Positions 1 through 12,869 of a stretch of DNA of 64,000 bases are shown here, one piece after another. Source of the stretch: Elysia crispata. Lineage: Eukaryota; Mollusca; Gastropoda; Plakobranchidae. Each line of letters starts with the position of its first letter. The first letter of the stretch is position 1. Position numbers and translations under genes: made by a program. The DNA is taken from NCBI GenBank assembly GCA_033675545.1, contig JAWDGP010003945.1, forward strand, positions 212,613 through 276,612, in the 5' to 3' direction. Under the pieces are notes generated by a model. It had not been told where the DNA came from. It saw only the letters and a program-made list of their open reading frames with translations, and made no database searches.

Positions 1-472
<472 letters not shown>

Positions 473-1200
473 TGCCCACAAACACTGTTTGCGAAATGTA
501 AAATGTCACCTACCAGGCTGCTGTCATATCCATTTGTTAAACGTTTTATTTTATTACACTAAGATATTCCCAGCTATTTAAAACATGTAGTGTGAGGAAA
601 ACAAATGTTCTTTAGGAACGAAATATGTCTTCAAAAAAATTTATTATCACATTAAATTATATTTCACTTTCTTTTCAACAATCATTTTGCATGTTATTGC
701 CTGAAATAGCATTCAATTTGTTTTTGTTTTATTTCTTCATTCAGACATCTTGGAATTTTAGTTTGTAACATGCTAATAACTCTCATATAAAAAATAAACT
801 TTGATATTTTTGTAACCGTAAAGTTTCAAAGGTGAAAATGAAAATGAAATGGGGAAATTAGATTAGAAAAAGATTATAAACCTAAACTAAGGACGGCTAC
901 ATTTCCTATTTTGTTATTTAATGATGCTGGACATCATAGAGCAGTTATAATAAATCAGAGGACTCGATTAAACTAAAATGCACATCTTTTGAGCCAATGT
1001 GCAATCTGTTTCAGATGTATACAATTATTCATTTTATTTCGGAAGTGAAACCCATCCAATTTGACTCCTTAAAAAGAAAACACTGATGGGTGTATTTTTT
1101 TTTTTTAATCAGCTTATAGTCATTGTAAAGATTTCAGGTAATATTGTTATAAATGTTTATGAATTCGTGCTCAAGCGATTTTCTCATTTACTTTAATCAG
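473..1200. other. AT-rich non-coding sequence, probable intron of the guanylate cyclase gene
   Basis: No coding signal is seen on either strand. The stretch ends in a pyrimidine-rich run and CAG, a good splice acceptor for the exon that starts at 1201, so it is best read as the last intron of the guanylate cyclase gene entering from the left. Confidence 0.5.
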
Positions 1201-1419
1201 GGGAAAGGTTTGATGACAACATACTGGTTGACCAGACAAGCGAACCAGGCACTGGCTGCTGAAGACAATAGCCCAGCCTTACAAAGTCCACCCAAAAGCA
1301 CCGCCGGTTCCTGGGGAGACCTGAGAAACAGACAGGATGACAGACAAACTGGTCACGGGAAAAGTCCGGTGCTGGTCGGAGTAAAGGGAGCTGGGGACTG
1401 CATCGTGACAGGTAGGTGA
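1201..1419 (+). CDS. guanylate cyclase, C-terminal exon (partial gene)
   Basis: The exon follows an acceptor (ttaatcag) and opens in phase 0 with GKGLMTTYWL. This matches the end of the class III guanylate cyclase catalytic domain, where a (V/I)KGKG..TYWL strand closes the fold. Such enzymes convert GTP to cGMP, either as membrane receptors or as soluble dimers; this tail does not tell which. After TYWL come about 60 hydrophilic residues rich in Gln, Asp, Arg and Gly, typical of a variable C-terminal tail, ending GDCIVTGR before a TGA at 1417-1419. Six bases upstream of that stop, at 1411/1412, lies a strong donor-like CAG/GTAGGT, so the segment could instead be an internal exon ending at 1411. 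The rest of the gene lies left of the window. Confidence 0.65.
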   Translation, partial: GKGLMTTYWLTRQANQALAAEDNSPALQSPPKSTAGSWGDLRNRQDDRQTGHGKSPVLVGVKGAGDCIVTGR

Positions 1420-1449
1420 ACACAAACATCAGTCATGCATTGGTGACTT

Positions 1450-3560
1450 TTGAACTGTGAGTATGGAAGATACACAGGATATACACACATTGATAGGTCT
1501 TATATCAAAGATGATTGAACTGTGAGTATGGAAGATACACAGGATATACACACATTGATAGTTTTATATCAAAGATGATTGAACTGTGAGTATGGAAGAT
1601 ACACAGGATATACACACATTGATAGGTCTTATATCAAAGATGATTGAACTGTGAGTATGGAAGATACACAGAATATACACACATTGATTGTTTTATATCA
1701 AACATGATTGAACTGTGAGTATGGAAGATACACAGGATATACACACATTGATAGTTTTATATCAAAGATGATTGAACTGTGAGTATGGAAGATACACAGG
1801 ATATACACACATTGATAGTTTTATATCAAAGATGATTGAACTGTGAGTATGAGAGATACACAGGATATACACACATTGATAGGTCTTATACCAAAGATGA
1901 TTGAACTGTGAGTATGGAAGTTACACAGGATATACACACATTGATAGGTCTTATATCAAAGATGATTGAACTGTGAGTATGGAAGATACACAGGATATAC
2001 ACACATTGATATTTTTATATCAAAGATGATTGAACTGTGATTATGGAAGATACACAGGATATACACACATTGATAGGTCTTATATCAAAGATGATTGAAC
2101 TGTGAGTATGGAAGATACATAGGATATACACACATTGATTGTTTTATATCAAAGATGATTGAACTGTGAGTATGGAAGATACACAGGATATACACACATT
2201 GATAGTTTTATATCAAAAATGATTGAACTGTGAGTATGGAAGATACACAGGATATACACACATTGATAGTTTTATATCAAAGATGATTGAACTGTGAGTA
2301 TGAGAGATACACAGGATATACACACATTGATAGGTCTTACACCAAAGATGATTGAACTGTGAGTATGGAAGATACACAGGATATACACACATTGATAGGT
2401 CTTATATCAAAGATGATTGAACTGTGAGTATGGAAGATACACAGGATATACACACATTGATAGGTCTTATATCAAAGATGATTGAACTGTGAGTATGGAA
2501 GATACACAGGATATACACACATTGATAGTTTTATATCAAAGATGATTGAACTGTGAGTATGGAAGATACACAGAATAAACACACATTGATAGGTCTTGTA
2601 TCAAAGATGATAGAACTGTGAGTATGAGAGATACACAGGATATACACACATTGATAGGTCTTATATCAAAGATGATTGAACTGTGAGTATGGAAGATACA
2701 CAGGATATACACACATTGATAGGTCTTATATCAAAGATGATTGAACTGTGAGTATGGAAGATACACAGGATATACACACATTGATAGTTTTATATCAAAG
2801 ATGATTGAACTGTGAGTATGAGAGATACACAGGATATACACACATTGATAGGTCTTATATCAAAGATGATTGAACTGTGAGTATGGAAGATACACAGGAT
2901 ATACACACATTGATAGGTCTTATATCAAAGATGATTGAACTGTGAGTATGGAAGATACACAGGATATACACACATTGATAGGTCTTATATCAAAGATGAT
3001 TGAACTGTGAGTATGGAAGATACACAGGATATACACACATTGATAGTTTTATATCAAAGATGATTGAACTGTGAGTATGGAAGATACACAGGATAAACAC
3101 ACATTGATAGGTCTTATATCAAAGATGATTGAACTGTGAGTATGGAAGATACACAGGATAAACACACATTGATAAGTCTTATATAAAAGATGATTGAACT
3201 GTGAGTATGGAAGTTACACAGAATATACACACATTGATAGGTCTTATATCAAAGATGATTGAAATGTGAGTATGGAAGATACACATGATGTACACACATT
3301 GATAGGTCTTATATCAAAGATGATTAAACTGTGAGAATGGGAGATACTCAGGATATATACACATTGATAAGTCTTATATCAAAGATGATTGAACTGTGAA
3401 TATGGAAGATACACAAGATATACACACTTTGATAGGTCTTATATCAAATATGATTGAACTGTGAGTACGGAAGATACATAGGATATAGCCACATTGATAG
3501 GTCTTATATCAAATGCGATTGAACTGTGAGTATGGAAGATACATAGGATATACACACAGT
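1450..3560. repeat. 65-bp satellite array, about 32 copies
   Basis: Head-to-tail copies of a 64-65-bp unit that begins TTGAACTGTGAGTATGGAAG and continues with ATACACAGGATATACACACA. Two main variants differ near the end (GATAGGTCTT or GATAGTTTT, one base shorter). A TGAGAGAT variant recurs at 1851, 2302, 2626 and 2820. Copies become more divergent after about 3150. No open frame persists across the array. Confidence 0.97.
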
Positions 3561-3970
3561 TGAACTGTGACTATAAAGGTACAAGGATATACCCACATTA
3601 ATAGTCTTATATCAATGATGATTGAACTGTAAATGAAGAAGGAATATACACACATTAACATGTTTTGGTTTAATATTAGTTAGGCCTGTGAGCGTTGAAA
3701 ATATAAAAGGGCATATAACATTGATATGAATTGGTGTTACATTAATGATGATTAAACTGTGAGCATAGAAGATACACAGGAATATGCTCACATAGACATG
3801 CTTTGGTGAAATATCAGTGAAGATTGGACTGAGAGTGAGCATGATGTACATGAATATACAGACTGTGGCATACTTGAAGTTAAAACAGGGAAAGGTTGAA
3901 CTGCAGGTGTATATAAGATATGTAAAACATGAACTTTACAACATGCATGTGAAGATTGAATTGCGTGACT
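3561..3970. repeat. degenerate edge of the 65-bp satellite
   Basis: Recognisable but strongly diverged units (ACTGTGAGCATAGAAGATAC, AATATACACACATTAA and similar) with small insertions and deletions fade out toward 3970. This is the usual pattern of an array edge that no longer homogenises. Confidence 0.75.
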
Positions 3971-4309
3971 AGAAGATATGCGATTACATAGTTAGGTTTT
4001 GTAAATGGAAAGTATATCAAAACGTGATGCAACTACATTTCTTACTAAAATATTATCATATTTAAATATTAGATTTCCTTTACAACAAAAAAATCCAATT
4101 CTAGGCTTTATGTACTTATTCAATACTTTTACCATGTCAGACATACTTACTTAGAAAATCAACAATTAATGGGATTTAAGAGAATATTATTAAACAATGT
4201 ATAAAATGCTCAGACAATCTCTCCATCTCACACCTCTCTCACTTCCCCTCCCCTTCCCCTTTCTCAAGGCCACTACTATTCTTTTTAACAGACGCACATA
4301 CACACACAC

Positions 4310-4311
<2 letters not shown>
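3971..4311. other. AT-rich spacer
   Basis: AT-rich sequence passing into a C/T-rich stretch. No gene, RNA or repeat unit was recognised. Confidence 0.6.
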
Positions 4312-4381
<70 letters not shown>

Positions 4382-4435
4382 ATCTATCTATATATCTATC
4401 TATATATCTATCTATCTATCTAACTATCAATCTGT
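4312..4435. repeat. (CT)n followed by (TATC)n microsatellite
   Basis: A CT run (about 4312-4379) passes directly into TATC/TATA tetranucleotide repeats (about 4380-4435). Confidence 0.95.
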
Positions 4436-4539
4436 CTATCTTTCAAGGTTTTTTTTCTTACACTTTCGTACAGAAAAGTCAGTCACAAACCTAGATCTAA
4501 CTCGAGATCAACAAGTTTGACGAAAGATGTGAAATCATG

Positions 4540-4640
4540 AGAACAGATGGAATGGACAGGGATCGAACCTGCACCTCGATGCGGCATCCATCACCTTGCT
4601 TCCTTCTTTACGACACTTGTGCTCTTTCTTTTTTCATTTT
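4540..4640 (-). mobile_element. possible tRNA-derived SINE remnant (B-box-like motif)
   Basis: On the minus strand the sequence reads CAGGTTCGATCCCTGTCC. This resembles a tRNA T-arm with its B-box core GGTTCGATCC: four paired bases either side of a seven-base TTCGATC loop. Upstream on that strand no matching A box or acceptor stem was found, so this is not a complete tRNA. A decayed SINE head is the likelier reading; chance similarity is possible. Confidence 0.25.
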
Positions 4641-5039
4641 TGTTTCATGTTCCCTTATTCAGCGTGTTATTTGTATCCTACAGACAATCCCCAAAGCCCA
4701 GCCAACTGTGTCTTGACTGGATCTGAAAATTGCCAGGTTTTAACACAAAAGTGTAAAGGAGTCAAGCAGATAACCGCGGTTTAGCGACCTTGACACTGGA
4801 GAAAGGTTTGCCGTTTGTGCCTCTATTTCTCTTCCCAGCTTGGATAATTTTGGACCGACGCAAACGTAAAGAAAAACTTAGGAGAAAATGTTTTATTATA
4901 AATGTAAAAAAGGTTAACTTTCAGAATACTAACATGTGTCGTAACTGATATATGAGTAATATGTCATATCCTGACTTTATAGGTTGATCTCTTAATAAAA
5001 TATCACAAAAGAAACACATCTTGAATTCAGCTGTGTAAC
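4641..5039. other. non-coding spacer
   Basis: Mixed-composition sequence without a recognisable gene, RNA or transposon. Confidence 0.6.
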
Positions 5040-5830
5040 ACATACATTGCACTAGAAATTTACGCCAGGGCTCTAGCAATATGTTCCTTTTTAAAAGCGC
5101 TAGCAATGTATTATATTTTGAAATTCCACAAGCGTGTCACATCCTGAAGCTCAAGGAGTGTGATACATCAATAAGTTCCGGGTTCAATACATCCTAAAAT
5201 TCCAGGAGTGTGTTAAAAATTGGCTGTTCCAATATTGGGTGAAGAAATAACAACAATAAGCACTTACTGAGTTCCAGCAGTGTCATTACTTTAAATACCA
5301 GCAGCAAGCAATACTTTGAAGCTCCCCCAGTATAAATACCTAAAATAACAGAAGCAAGCCACACCCTGAAGTTCCAGCCATGCATCACATCCTGAAGTTT
5401 TAGCAGAGTGCTTAACTCTGCTGTTTGGGAAAAGAGGTTTAGCCAATATTCTAAAATTGAAGTGAAGCTAGAGAGCAGTAATCCCTGTTGTATTATCTTT
5501 TTACCAACAGTTACACTTGAATTCCCAGCAATGTAATAAGCCTTTGCCTTTAGTTTGAGTTGTATTTCAAGTTATGAAATTCCAGCAGAGTGCTACACCT
5601 TGAAGTTCTAACAGTGAGTCACACCCTGGAGTTTTTTCAGTATATCCCAATTTGTAGATCTAGCAATATACCATACTTTACTAGAATCATAACCCATCGT
5701 GAAGAAACAACAGAGTTTCATATGGGCATCTCGAATTGCTCAAAATGTATCATATTCTTTGGCGTTAATATTGCGCCGCACTCTTTATGCTAGAAGTGTC
5801 CTAGCCAGAGGTTCTAGACAAGTATTGTAT
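5040..5830. repeat. ancient ~40-bp minisatellite, highly degenerate
   Basis: Repeated variants of a phrase like CACATCCTGAAGTTCCAGCA followed by (A/G)GTGTG occur at irregular steps near 5137, 5187, 5270, 5360, 5390, 5580 and 5610. Spacing and identity are too loose for a recent array; this looks like an old, eroded tandem repeat. Confidence 0.55.
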
Positions 5831-7740
5831 TAGCGGCTCCAAGCAGAGTAGGCCTTTGTCACTAAAATATTTCACTAAAAAGCACACGGGTTGTGAGATT
5901 AACAAGGGCTCTTGATTTTTGCTGAATTTTTACTTATATATGGCTGTGTATTGTTTTTATTGTTTTATTGTTTAATCTATCAATCTATATTTGATTATTT
6001 TACAGCTACTTCGATCACTCAGGCATAATAATCTTGGCAAATCCATTTACTATATTATGTAAATAGTTCACCTGAAACCCAAGATTTAAAATATGGATAT
6101 GATTTTTTTAATATATTGAATATTTATTTATGATCTGTAACCGGAAAAAAATAATTGATATCCATGCTTTACAGGGACCTACATATGTAAATGGACAATT
6201 ACCATCATGTATCTCAAATATTGTCTTGAAACTGTTTATGCGTTTCTTGTATTTTTAAAACCCTTCTCTGAATTTAGCTTTCCAACGTTTCTCCGTGCAG
6301 TGTTTAATTTTGTATATGAAACATTACACCAGTCCCTGCCCTTTTCTTTCCTGAGCTATAGACATTCCTTTTGTGCGGTCCTATTTCATGATTTTATCCA
6401 CACCTTCATATACAGACCTTGACAAGATTTTACCTCACCCATTTCTTCAGTCCTTACAACTTTCAAACCACACACAATCTACACACCAGTTGCTCTTGAT
6501 TAGCAGCATTGAGAAGATCATCAGCACTGATACTTTTTTAAATTATTGTTTTTGTAAATTCAGACCAAACAGACTTGTTTTTATAGTCTCAGGGCACACT
6601 ATTTATCACAATATCCTTTTTTAATTCTGTCAAATTTGATACACTGTAAATGTCCATGTGGCAATGAAAGAAACTACCAATTTTTGTAACGATTTAGTTT
6701 GCCAAGGAGTAAATTTTCGCTTATGGAAATTTCTGGATTAAGAGTATAATATTGTGAATTTTTTTTGGTTTAATTAGATTATGTTTTACTATAGTTTCCT
6801 GAGCCACCCGAGATTTTGCATAAAATTCTAACTGTTTTTCTCGCCACCAAATGTTCTTCATATAAGGCCGTGCAATCACTTTGTTTGTGATGCTCATGTA
6901 ACCATAGGATATTTTCCAGTTTTCATGTAAATATTTTGTCCCTTTTATGTTTTATTTCTTTTTCCAGTAAAATTTTGGCTCCACCTTATCTTGAAGAAAC
7001 CTTTGTACTCGGTACTATCTCATCTACCATTTGTAAATCTTATTGAATCATTCAAGTCCATCTTTTGATAAATTGTAATACCCAATCTCTCTGAGAAGCT
7101 TAGAAATTCTGATGTGTACATCGATCTATAGTTTAACACCTTATTGTAAGTTTTCTGTTTGGTTAAGTTCAATTCAAATTTATCTTAAATAAGAATTGAT
7201 TGAAATCAACTGTTTGTTCACCAAAATGCATCCCTCTCATGTTTCTCATTGTATTTGCTTTAAGTTAGACTCACCATTCCATTTTTCTACTCTGTTAGAT
7301 GTTTTATGTGGTTTACTTTGCTGTTGTTCCAGGAATAAACTTCATGTTATTTATCTGAAACGATCTCGACTTTTATATTTATACCACGGCGTACCAAAAT
7401 CGGCTCTCAGCGATACTTTAGTTTAGGCCTGCTTGCCTGCATATCTCCTTACCAAGGACCGTCTTCAGTGAATCAATCACTGTCAGATACGCTCTGCTGA
7501 CGCTGTTAGGCAGGGTAAACCAGTGCGCCCGATATTTTGCGCACTGCACTTTGATGCGTAATAAAGTTTGTCTTTGTTTTACAAGCTATGGTCAAATTTG
7601 TTAATGAGCTAGACTGGTTTCCTCTTGACTTTCGATTTATCAACTCAGTCTTGTGACTTTTGTGAAATTCCCGTGTTTTTACCTTTAAAAGGTTTTATTT
7701 TAGAGCTTCGTTTTGCTCACTTAGTTTGTTAATTAAGTTT
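5831..7740. other. AT-rich intergenic sequence
   Basis: No gene was recognised. Short open frames here (for example 6207-6422 and 7196-7426) lack family resemblance and splice context. A stem-loop followed by AATAAA at 7521-7565 is treated separately under findings. Confidence 0.6.
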
Positions 7741-8545
7741 TATAAATTTACTTCCATTGTGTCAACTTAATTAGTCAATTACAGACAAACGGCTCCACAG
7801 AAATCATTTTTTCTTCTTCAACTGTTTTTTAATATCATTTTTCTTTCTGATTTAACAGGTTTCTTATCCTCAGCATCAATAGAGAATTTTTAAATAATTT
7901 TTGTTTACACCATTATGGAACACACTCAAGATCGGCTCTACCATTATACTTCTAAGTTCTATTGTGTTCACTTAATTAGACAATTACTTGCAAACGGCCC
8001 CATACAAATAATTTTTTCTTCTTCAACGGTTTTCTTATATTATTTCTCTTTCTGATTTAACAGGTTTCTTATCCTCAGCAACAATAGAGAATTTTTAAAT
8101 AATTTTTTTACACCATTATGGAACACACTCAAGATCGGCTCTACCATTATACTTCTATTGTGTTCACTTAATAAGACAATAACTGACAAACGGCCCCATA
8201 CAAACCATTTTTTCTTCTTCAAAGGTTTTCAAATATCATTTCTCTATTTGATTTAACAGGTTTCTTATCCTCAGCAACAATAGAGAATTTTTAAATAATT
8301 TTTTACACCATTATGTAACACACTCAAGATCGGCTCTACCAATATACTTCTATTGTGTTCACTTATATAAGACAATAACTGACAAACGGCCCCATACAAA
8401 CCATTTTTTCTTCTTCAGAGGTTTTCAAATATCATTTCTCTATTTGATTTAACAAGTTTCTTACCCTCAGCAATGATAAAGAGTTTTTGAATAATTTTTT
8501 AAACCATTATGGAATTTACTCAAGATCGTCACTATCAATATAATT
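7741..8545. repeat. 196-205-bp tandem repeat, about 4 copies
   Basis: The landmark CAAACGGC recurs at 7786, 7991, 8187 and 8383, giving periods of 205, 196 and 196 bp. Each unit contains TTTTTTCTTCTTCAA, GATTTAACAGGTTTCTTATC, and CACTCAAGATCGGCTCTACC. The last copy is the most diverged. Confidence 0.9.
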
Positions 8546-8556
8546 ATGCGAATGAA

Positions 8557-8748
8557 ATGTGCCGCACATGTGGCCAACTGACTTTGAATAAGAAGAGGAA
8601 AAAACAATATTAAATGAAAAAGTCGTTCTCTGGCGTGGACCTTAGTGATGACATTCGCATGGTGTTTGGAATTAATCCGAAATCTGTTGCCATATAATGT
8701 AAGGCAAACATATCAGCGTGTAAAAAGAAGAGGTGTGGCAACTATAAA
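8557..8748 (+). pseudogene. possible zinc-motif coding relic with in-frame stops (RAG1 N-terminal-like pattern)
   Basis: Reading in one frame from ATG at 8557 gives MCRTCGQLTLNKKRKK, then two in-frame stops interrupt a stretch containing SFSGVDLSDDIRMVFGIN and, further on, C..NISACKKKRC. The order CxxCG, a basic spacer, a (V/L)FGI segment and a later Cys pair resembles the cysteine-rich N-terminal module known from RAG1 and related invertebrate proteins. The match is short, remembered rather than searched, and interrupted. It lies directly after the 200-bp tandem repeat and could be part of a decayed transposon or chance. Confidence 0.25.
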
Positions 8749-11700
8749 GTGTCTAGGACTAGATCTATATTTATGACACAGACAACTTGAGATTTATGAT
8801 GTAAATTCGACAAACAAAATCCCTTATTAACCCATCTTTGTGATATCGTCTCTTTAACCTATCTAAGGCATGGGAGTTTACAAAGCAGGCACGAGCTCTC
8901 AAACTTAGAGAGACTCACCGAGAGAGAACTCACTGAAAGTAAAACCCACCCAGACATTCATACCACTAGCCACTTTTTAATTTTTACTGATTGATACCGC
9001 AACACTACACTACTTACACCTGCAGACACAATTGAAACGATGACTGACAGCCATACAGATAACGAAATTAGCGTAAAACTAGTAGGTACCAGCAGGCCCA
9101 GTGATAGCATAGAGACAGATAGAGAAGATTCCCACCAGTTATATCAGCATGAAAATAGAGACCACACAGACACTTCCCCCACTAGAGACAATTAAGAAAA
9201 CGAACACGTTAGATGCACCACTAGCAGACACAGACAGTGGAAGTAACGATCGACAGAGGTACAAACATAGAATATAGATCTAGAAACTTACCACAAAACA
9301 TGATTTATCAGCGCAACAATCATAGACATGACAACCCCCATAGCTTCATCAACACCTATCAAACCCTCTGGTCAGCCACAAGAGATAATTCAAAAACACC
9401 AATGATAAAATGTGTTTTATTATTCGCCATTGTTCCTTGTTTGGATATTTCAACTAGATAGAGTAACATACGCTGTAGTAATAATTAAAGGGAATTATGT
9501 TTGGATCAAACTCACGGACACAATTTTTGTGCTGAGGATATGATTTTTTCGTGAATGTTTAGAAAAATACTTGTCTTATTGACAGTAACATTTTTTTCAA
9601 CTTCTGTGGAGCCGATTGTCCGCTAGCGGTCATTTAATCATGTTAATTAGCTCAGTAACCAGGTCATTTTTCCGACTTTTTAAATGACTGATATAAAAGC
9701 TTCTATCAAAGCTATTTTTATAATTTTTTTTTTAATGACAACTTTTTTTACTATTTTTTTATTTAGTGACAGATCAAATGAAAAGATAATTAAATGAAGC
9801 TTGCAGGTCCTACTAAAATGAACTAATATGACAAAAGACTGGTGCATGCCCGCAGTGCGGCCGACCTTGACCTCACATTGGGTGGATAACCCCAACCCCG
9901 TGACCTATTTATCGCTTGACTGAGGCCAGTGCGGCGCAACTAAAGTATCACTAAAGTGACGCCGTGATACCAATTTCATGCTATGTTTTGAGTTTAAAAG
10001 AAGACCTGGGTTATCAACGGGTAGAAGTGATCTAACACATTTCGGCACGGTGTTGATATATTTATTTAATGTTTGCACTAATAAAGCCCGGTAAAATAGC
10101 TGCTATTAATCAATATTTTAGTCATGAAACAAACTGTAATAAAACTCATGACAAAATGGAGCATAGGAACAGTACTCTTTTTGTTGCTAATATTCCTTTT
10201 ACTACTTTTTTTTAACTATAAAAGGGATGTCAAAGTAGCCTTATATTAAGTTTAATGTCTAATTAACGAATTATCATGCTCATCCAACGGGGCACTGTCT
10301 CTGTCAAGAATTTTCTCTACCCCTGCTTTCCATACTTGTTTTCTTTTTCATAGTTCTTTTTTCCCCTCCTGCTCCCTCATCACGTCCAGCTATATTAATT
10401 TCTAAAGTAGTTCTTAAATGCTTGTTTACATGACAATGTTTTCGATAACCCACTCAAGTATAATGATGCAAAGAAAGAGGGACAGTAGCGAGTTGTGAAT
10501 CTTTGATGATCTATCCAGCTCCTTGCTGCTGGTCTGAAGTTTTTAAATATAAACTCTTTCCCATATTCGTTTATTTCAATTCTACAACGTTAACAGCAGG
10601 TTTTTTTTTTCCACGGACAGTGTTTATTTTATGTAGATGGAACAGCAGCTGAAAAAAAAAAAGATAAAATAAAAAAGCTAGGAAATGTTAAAAGAAAGAT
10701 GTTTTTGTGATTTCTATGGTGAAATTTTGATGCCTGAATGTTTGAATAGAACATAGATCCCTTAAAAACAATCACACACGAGTTAAGATCGGTTACGGTG
10801 ATATTATTCAGTATCAAATTGAGTGTACTATTGCAGTTAAAAAAAAATAAAGTATGAAATTTATAAATTGACATGTGTAATCTTCTTCATTCGTTGAATG
10901 CACAAGGTGTCCAATTCGAAAGCAGAAAAGGTCATTAGAAAATATGATAGTGTAGAAAAAAACTGGATTGCGCAAAAACTTTTTTAAGGTATAGGCTAAG
11001 TGAACAAAGTGCTTAATAAAGTTTAAAAAGGAGATTTGAATAGGGCATATTGAGACTTAAAAATAACGCTATATGGCAGACTTTTTGCCACTTTCACCAA
11101 CAGTAAGGTTTTATCACGCGACGTCAGCAGATCCTGTTTATATGTCTCCATGAAAAAAGATAAGAGGCAAATGAAAACAAAAAAATTCCTGTATAGTAGT
11201 TAATTTGTGTGATCCTCTCACGGCCCCAACTGGATTGAACAATCAGTCATAAAGAAAAACGATATCTTATTCACTTGCAAAAGAAATTTCTTTTTGAAAG
11301 ATTATGATTCAGCTTGTCCTCAAAAAATATTCTAACAGAATAGATAATAAATCTTACCCTACGATGACAATTGATTCATAAATGAACAAAAGCATTCTTA
11401 CATATTGTTCGTGGAATTTCTTACAGGAAGATCATAAATTTTATAAAATCTATGCTTTGAAGGAGACTAAAAATCATTTCACAGTATTGTCCTTAGCATT
11501 TATAGCTTAAGGATCCCATGACAACAATCGTTTTAAACTTCATTTTTTATTTAAGCTAAGAAAAAAGGCAGAATTTTTCCTTATACGTCTTTCAGGTTTG
11601 TCATCTTTAAATCAGATTTAGTACCAACATCATGACCAACATTAGTAGAAAAAAGAACCTTTTTCTGATAAAGACCACGAAGATCAACTGATTTCAATAC

Positions 11701-12250
11701 GTAACAGAAACTGTTCAAACATAAACATATTGCATCATGGAACTTTTCAGTTCCGGAGAAGCAGCACCTTGTGATTCAAAATGATTGTCAACAAATTACT
11801 GATAAATTGCTTATTTCAAATTTGGCGATGCCGTAAAGCGCTGTTAAACCTAAAAAAGAATTAAAAGTTATTTTCGAATCCCAAACCATTTACTCTCTTT
11901 AAAGAGCCCTTGTAAAGAGAAAATATGTTTGAACCAAAAAGATTATTGCAGTCTAAATAGTTTCAGCTTAACTGTGTTGAGATGCTTAATTTTCTAAGCT
12001 CATTTTTTTTTCCATTAGAGAAGCTGAATAAATTGCGAGTTTTAACAATTTTAGGTAAAAGATGAATCTTCATTGCAACAGTTGATACTGGCTATACACT
12101 CATAGTTATTATCTTTATTGTCTGCTATAATTCATGGGAAGGAGGAAAACTATGCACAAAGTTGTTTAATCTATACATACGCAGAACCTTTCCTGAGGTT
12201 ATACATCATTATTAAAAGAAGAGATTATCATACTTCTCTTATTATTGTGC
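8749..12250. other. AT-rich intergenic sequence
   Basis: About 3.5 kb with no recognised gene or RNA. A 74-residue open frame at 9237-9461 has no family resemblance. Poly(A)/(T) runs are common. 9850-9960 is locally GC-richer but without an interpretable structure. Confidence 0.6.
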
Positions 12251-12254
12251 TTTA

Positions 12255-12600
<346 letters not shown>

Positions 12601-12869
12601 GTTTATGAAATTTTCACGATTATCTTTATCTTTTTTTCATTATTACTGTTATAATTATTTTTGTTACAAAAAAATATCATTAAAGCTCAACATGATTGTA
12701 GTTGTTTTTGTCGTTGATGCTATTGATTGTGCGTAATCACATAATTTAGCTTAGCATGTTACATGTAATTCCTTTCAATAGAATCAAATATTTCTATTTT
12801 AATCTCACCAAGGTGTTGAGTTTGCTTTGATCTGATGAAAGAATTGTAAACCATATGTTTGAACACTGT

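Noticed and set aside
4540..4640. Functional tRNA gene on the minus strand
   Set aside because: Only a T-arm/B-box-like part is present; no acceptor stem or A box could be paired.
9237..9461. 74-codon open frame as a gene
   Set aside because: No family resemblance, no splice or poly(A) context, ordinary length for chance.
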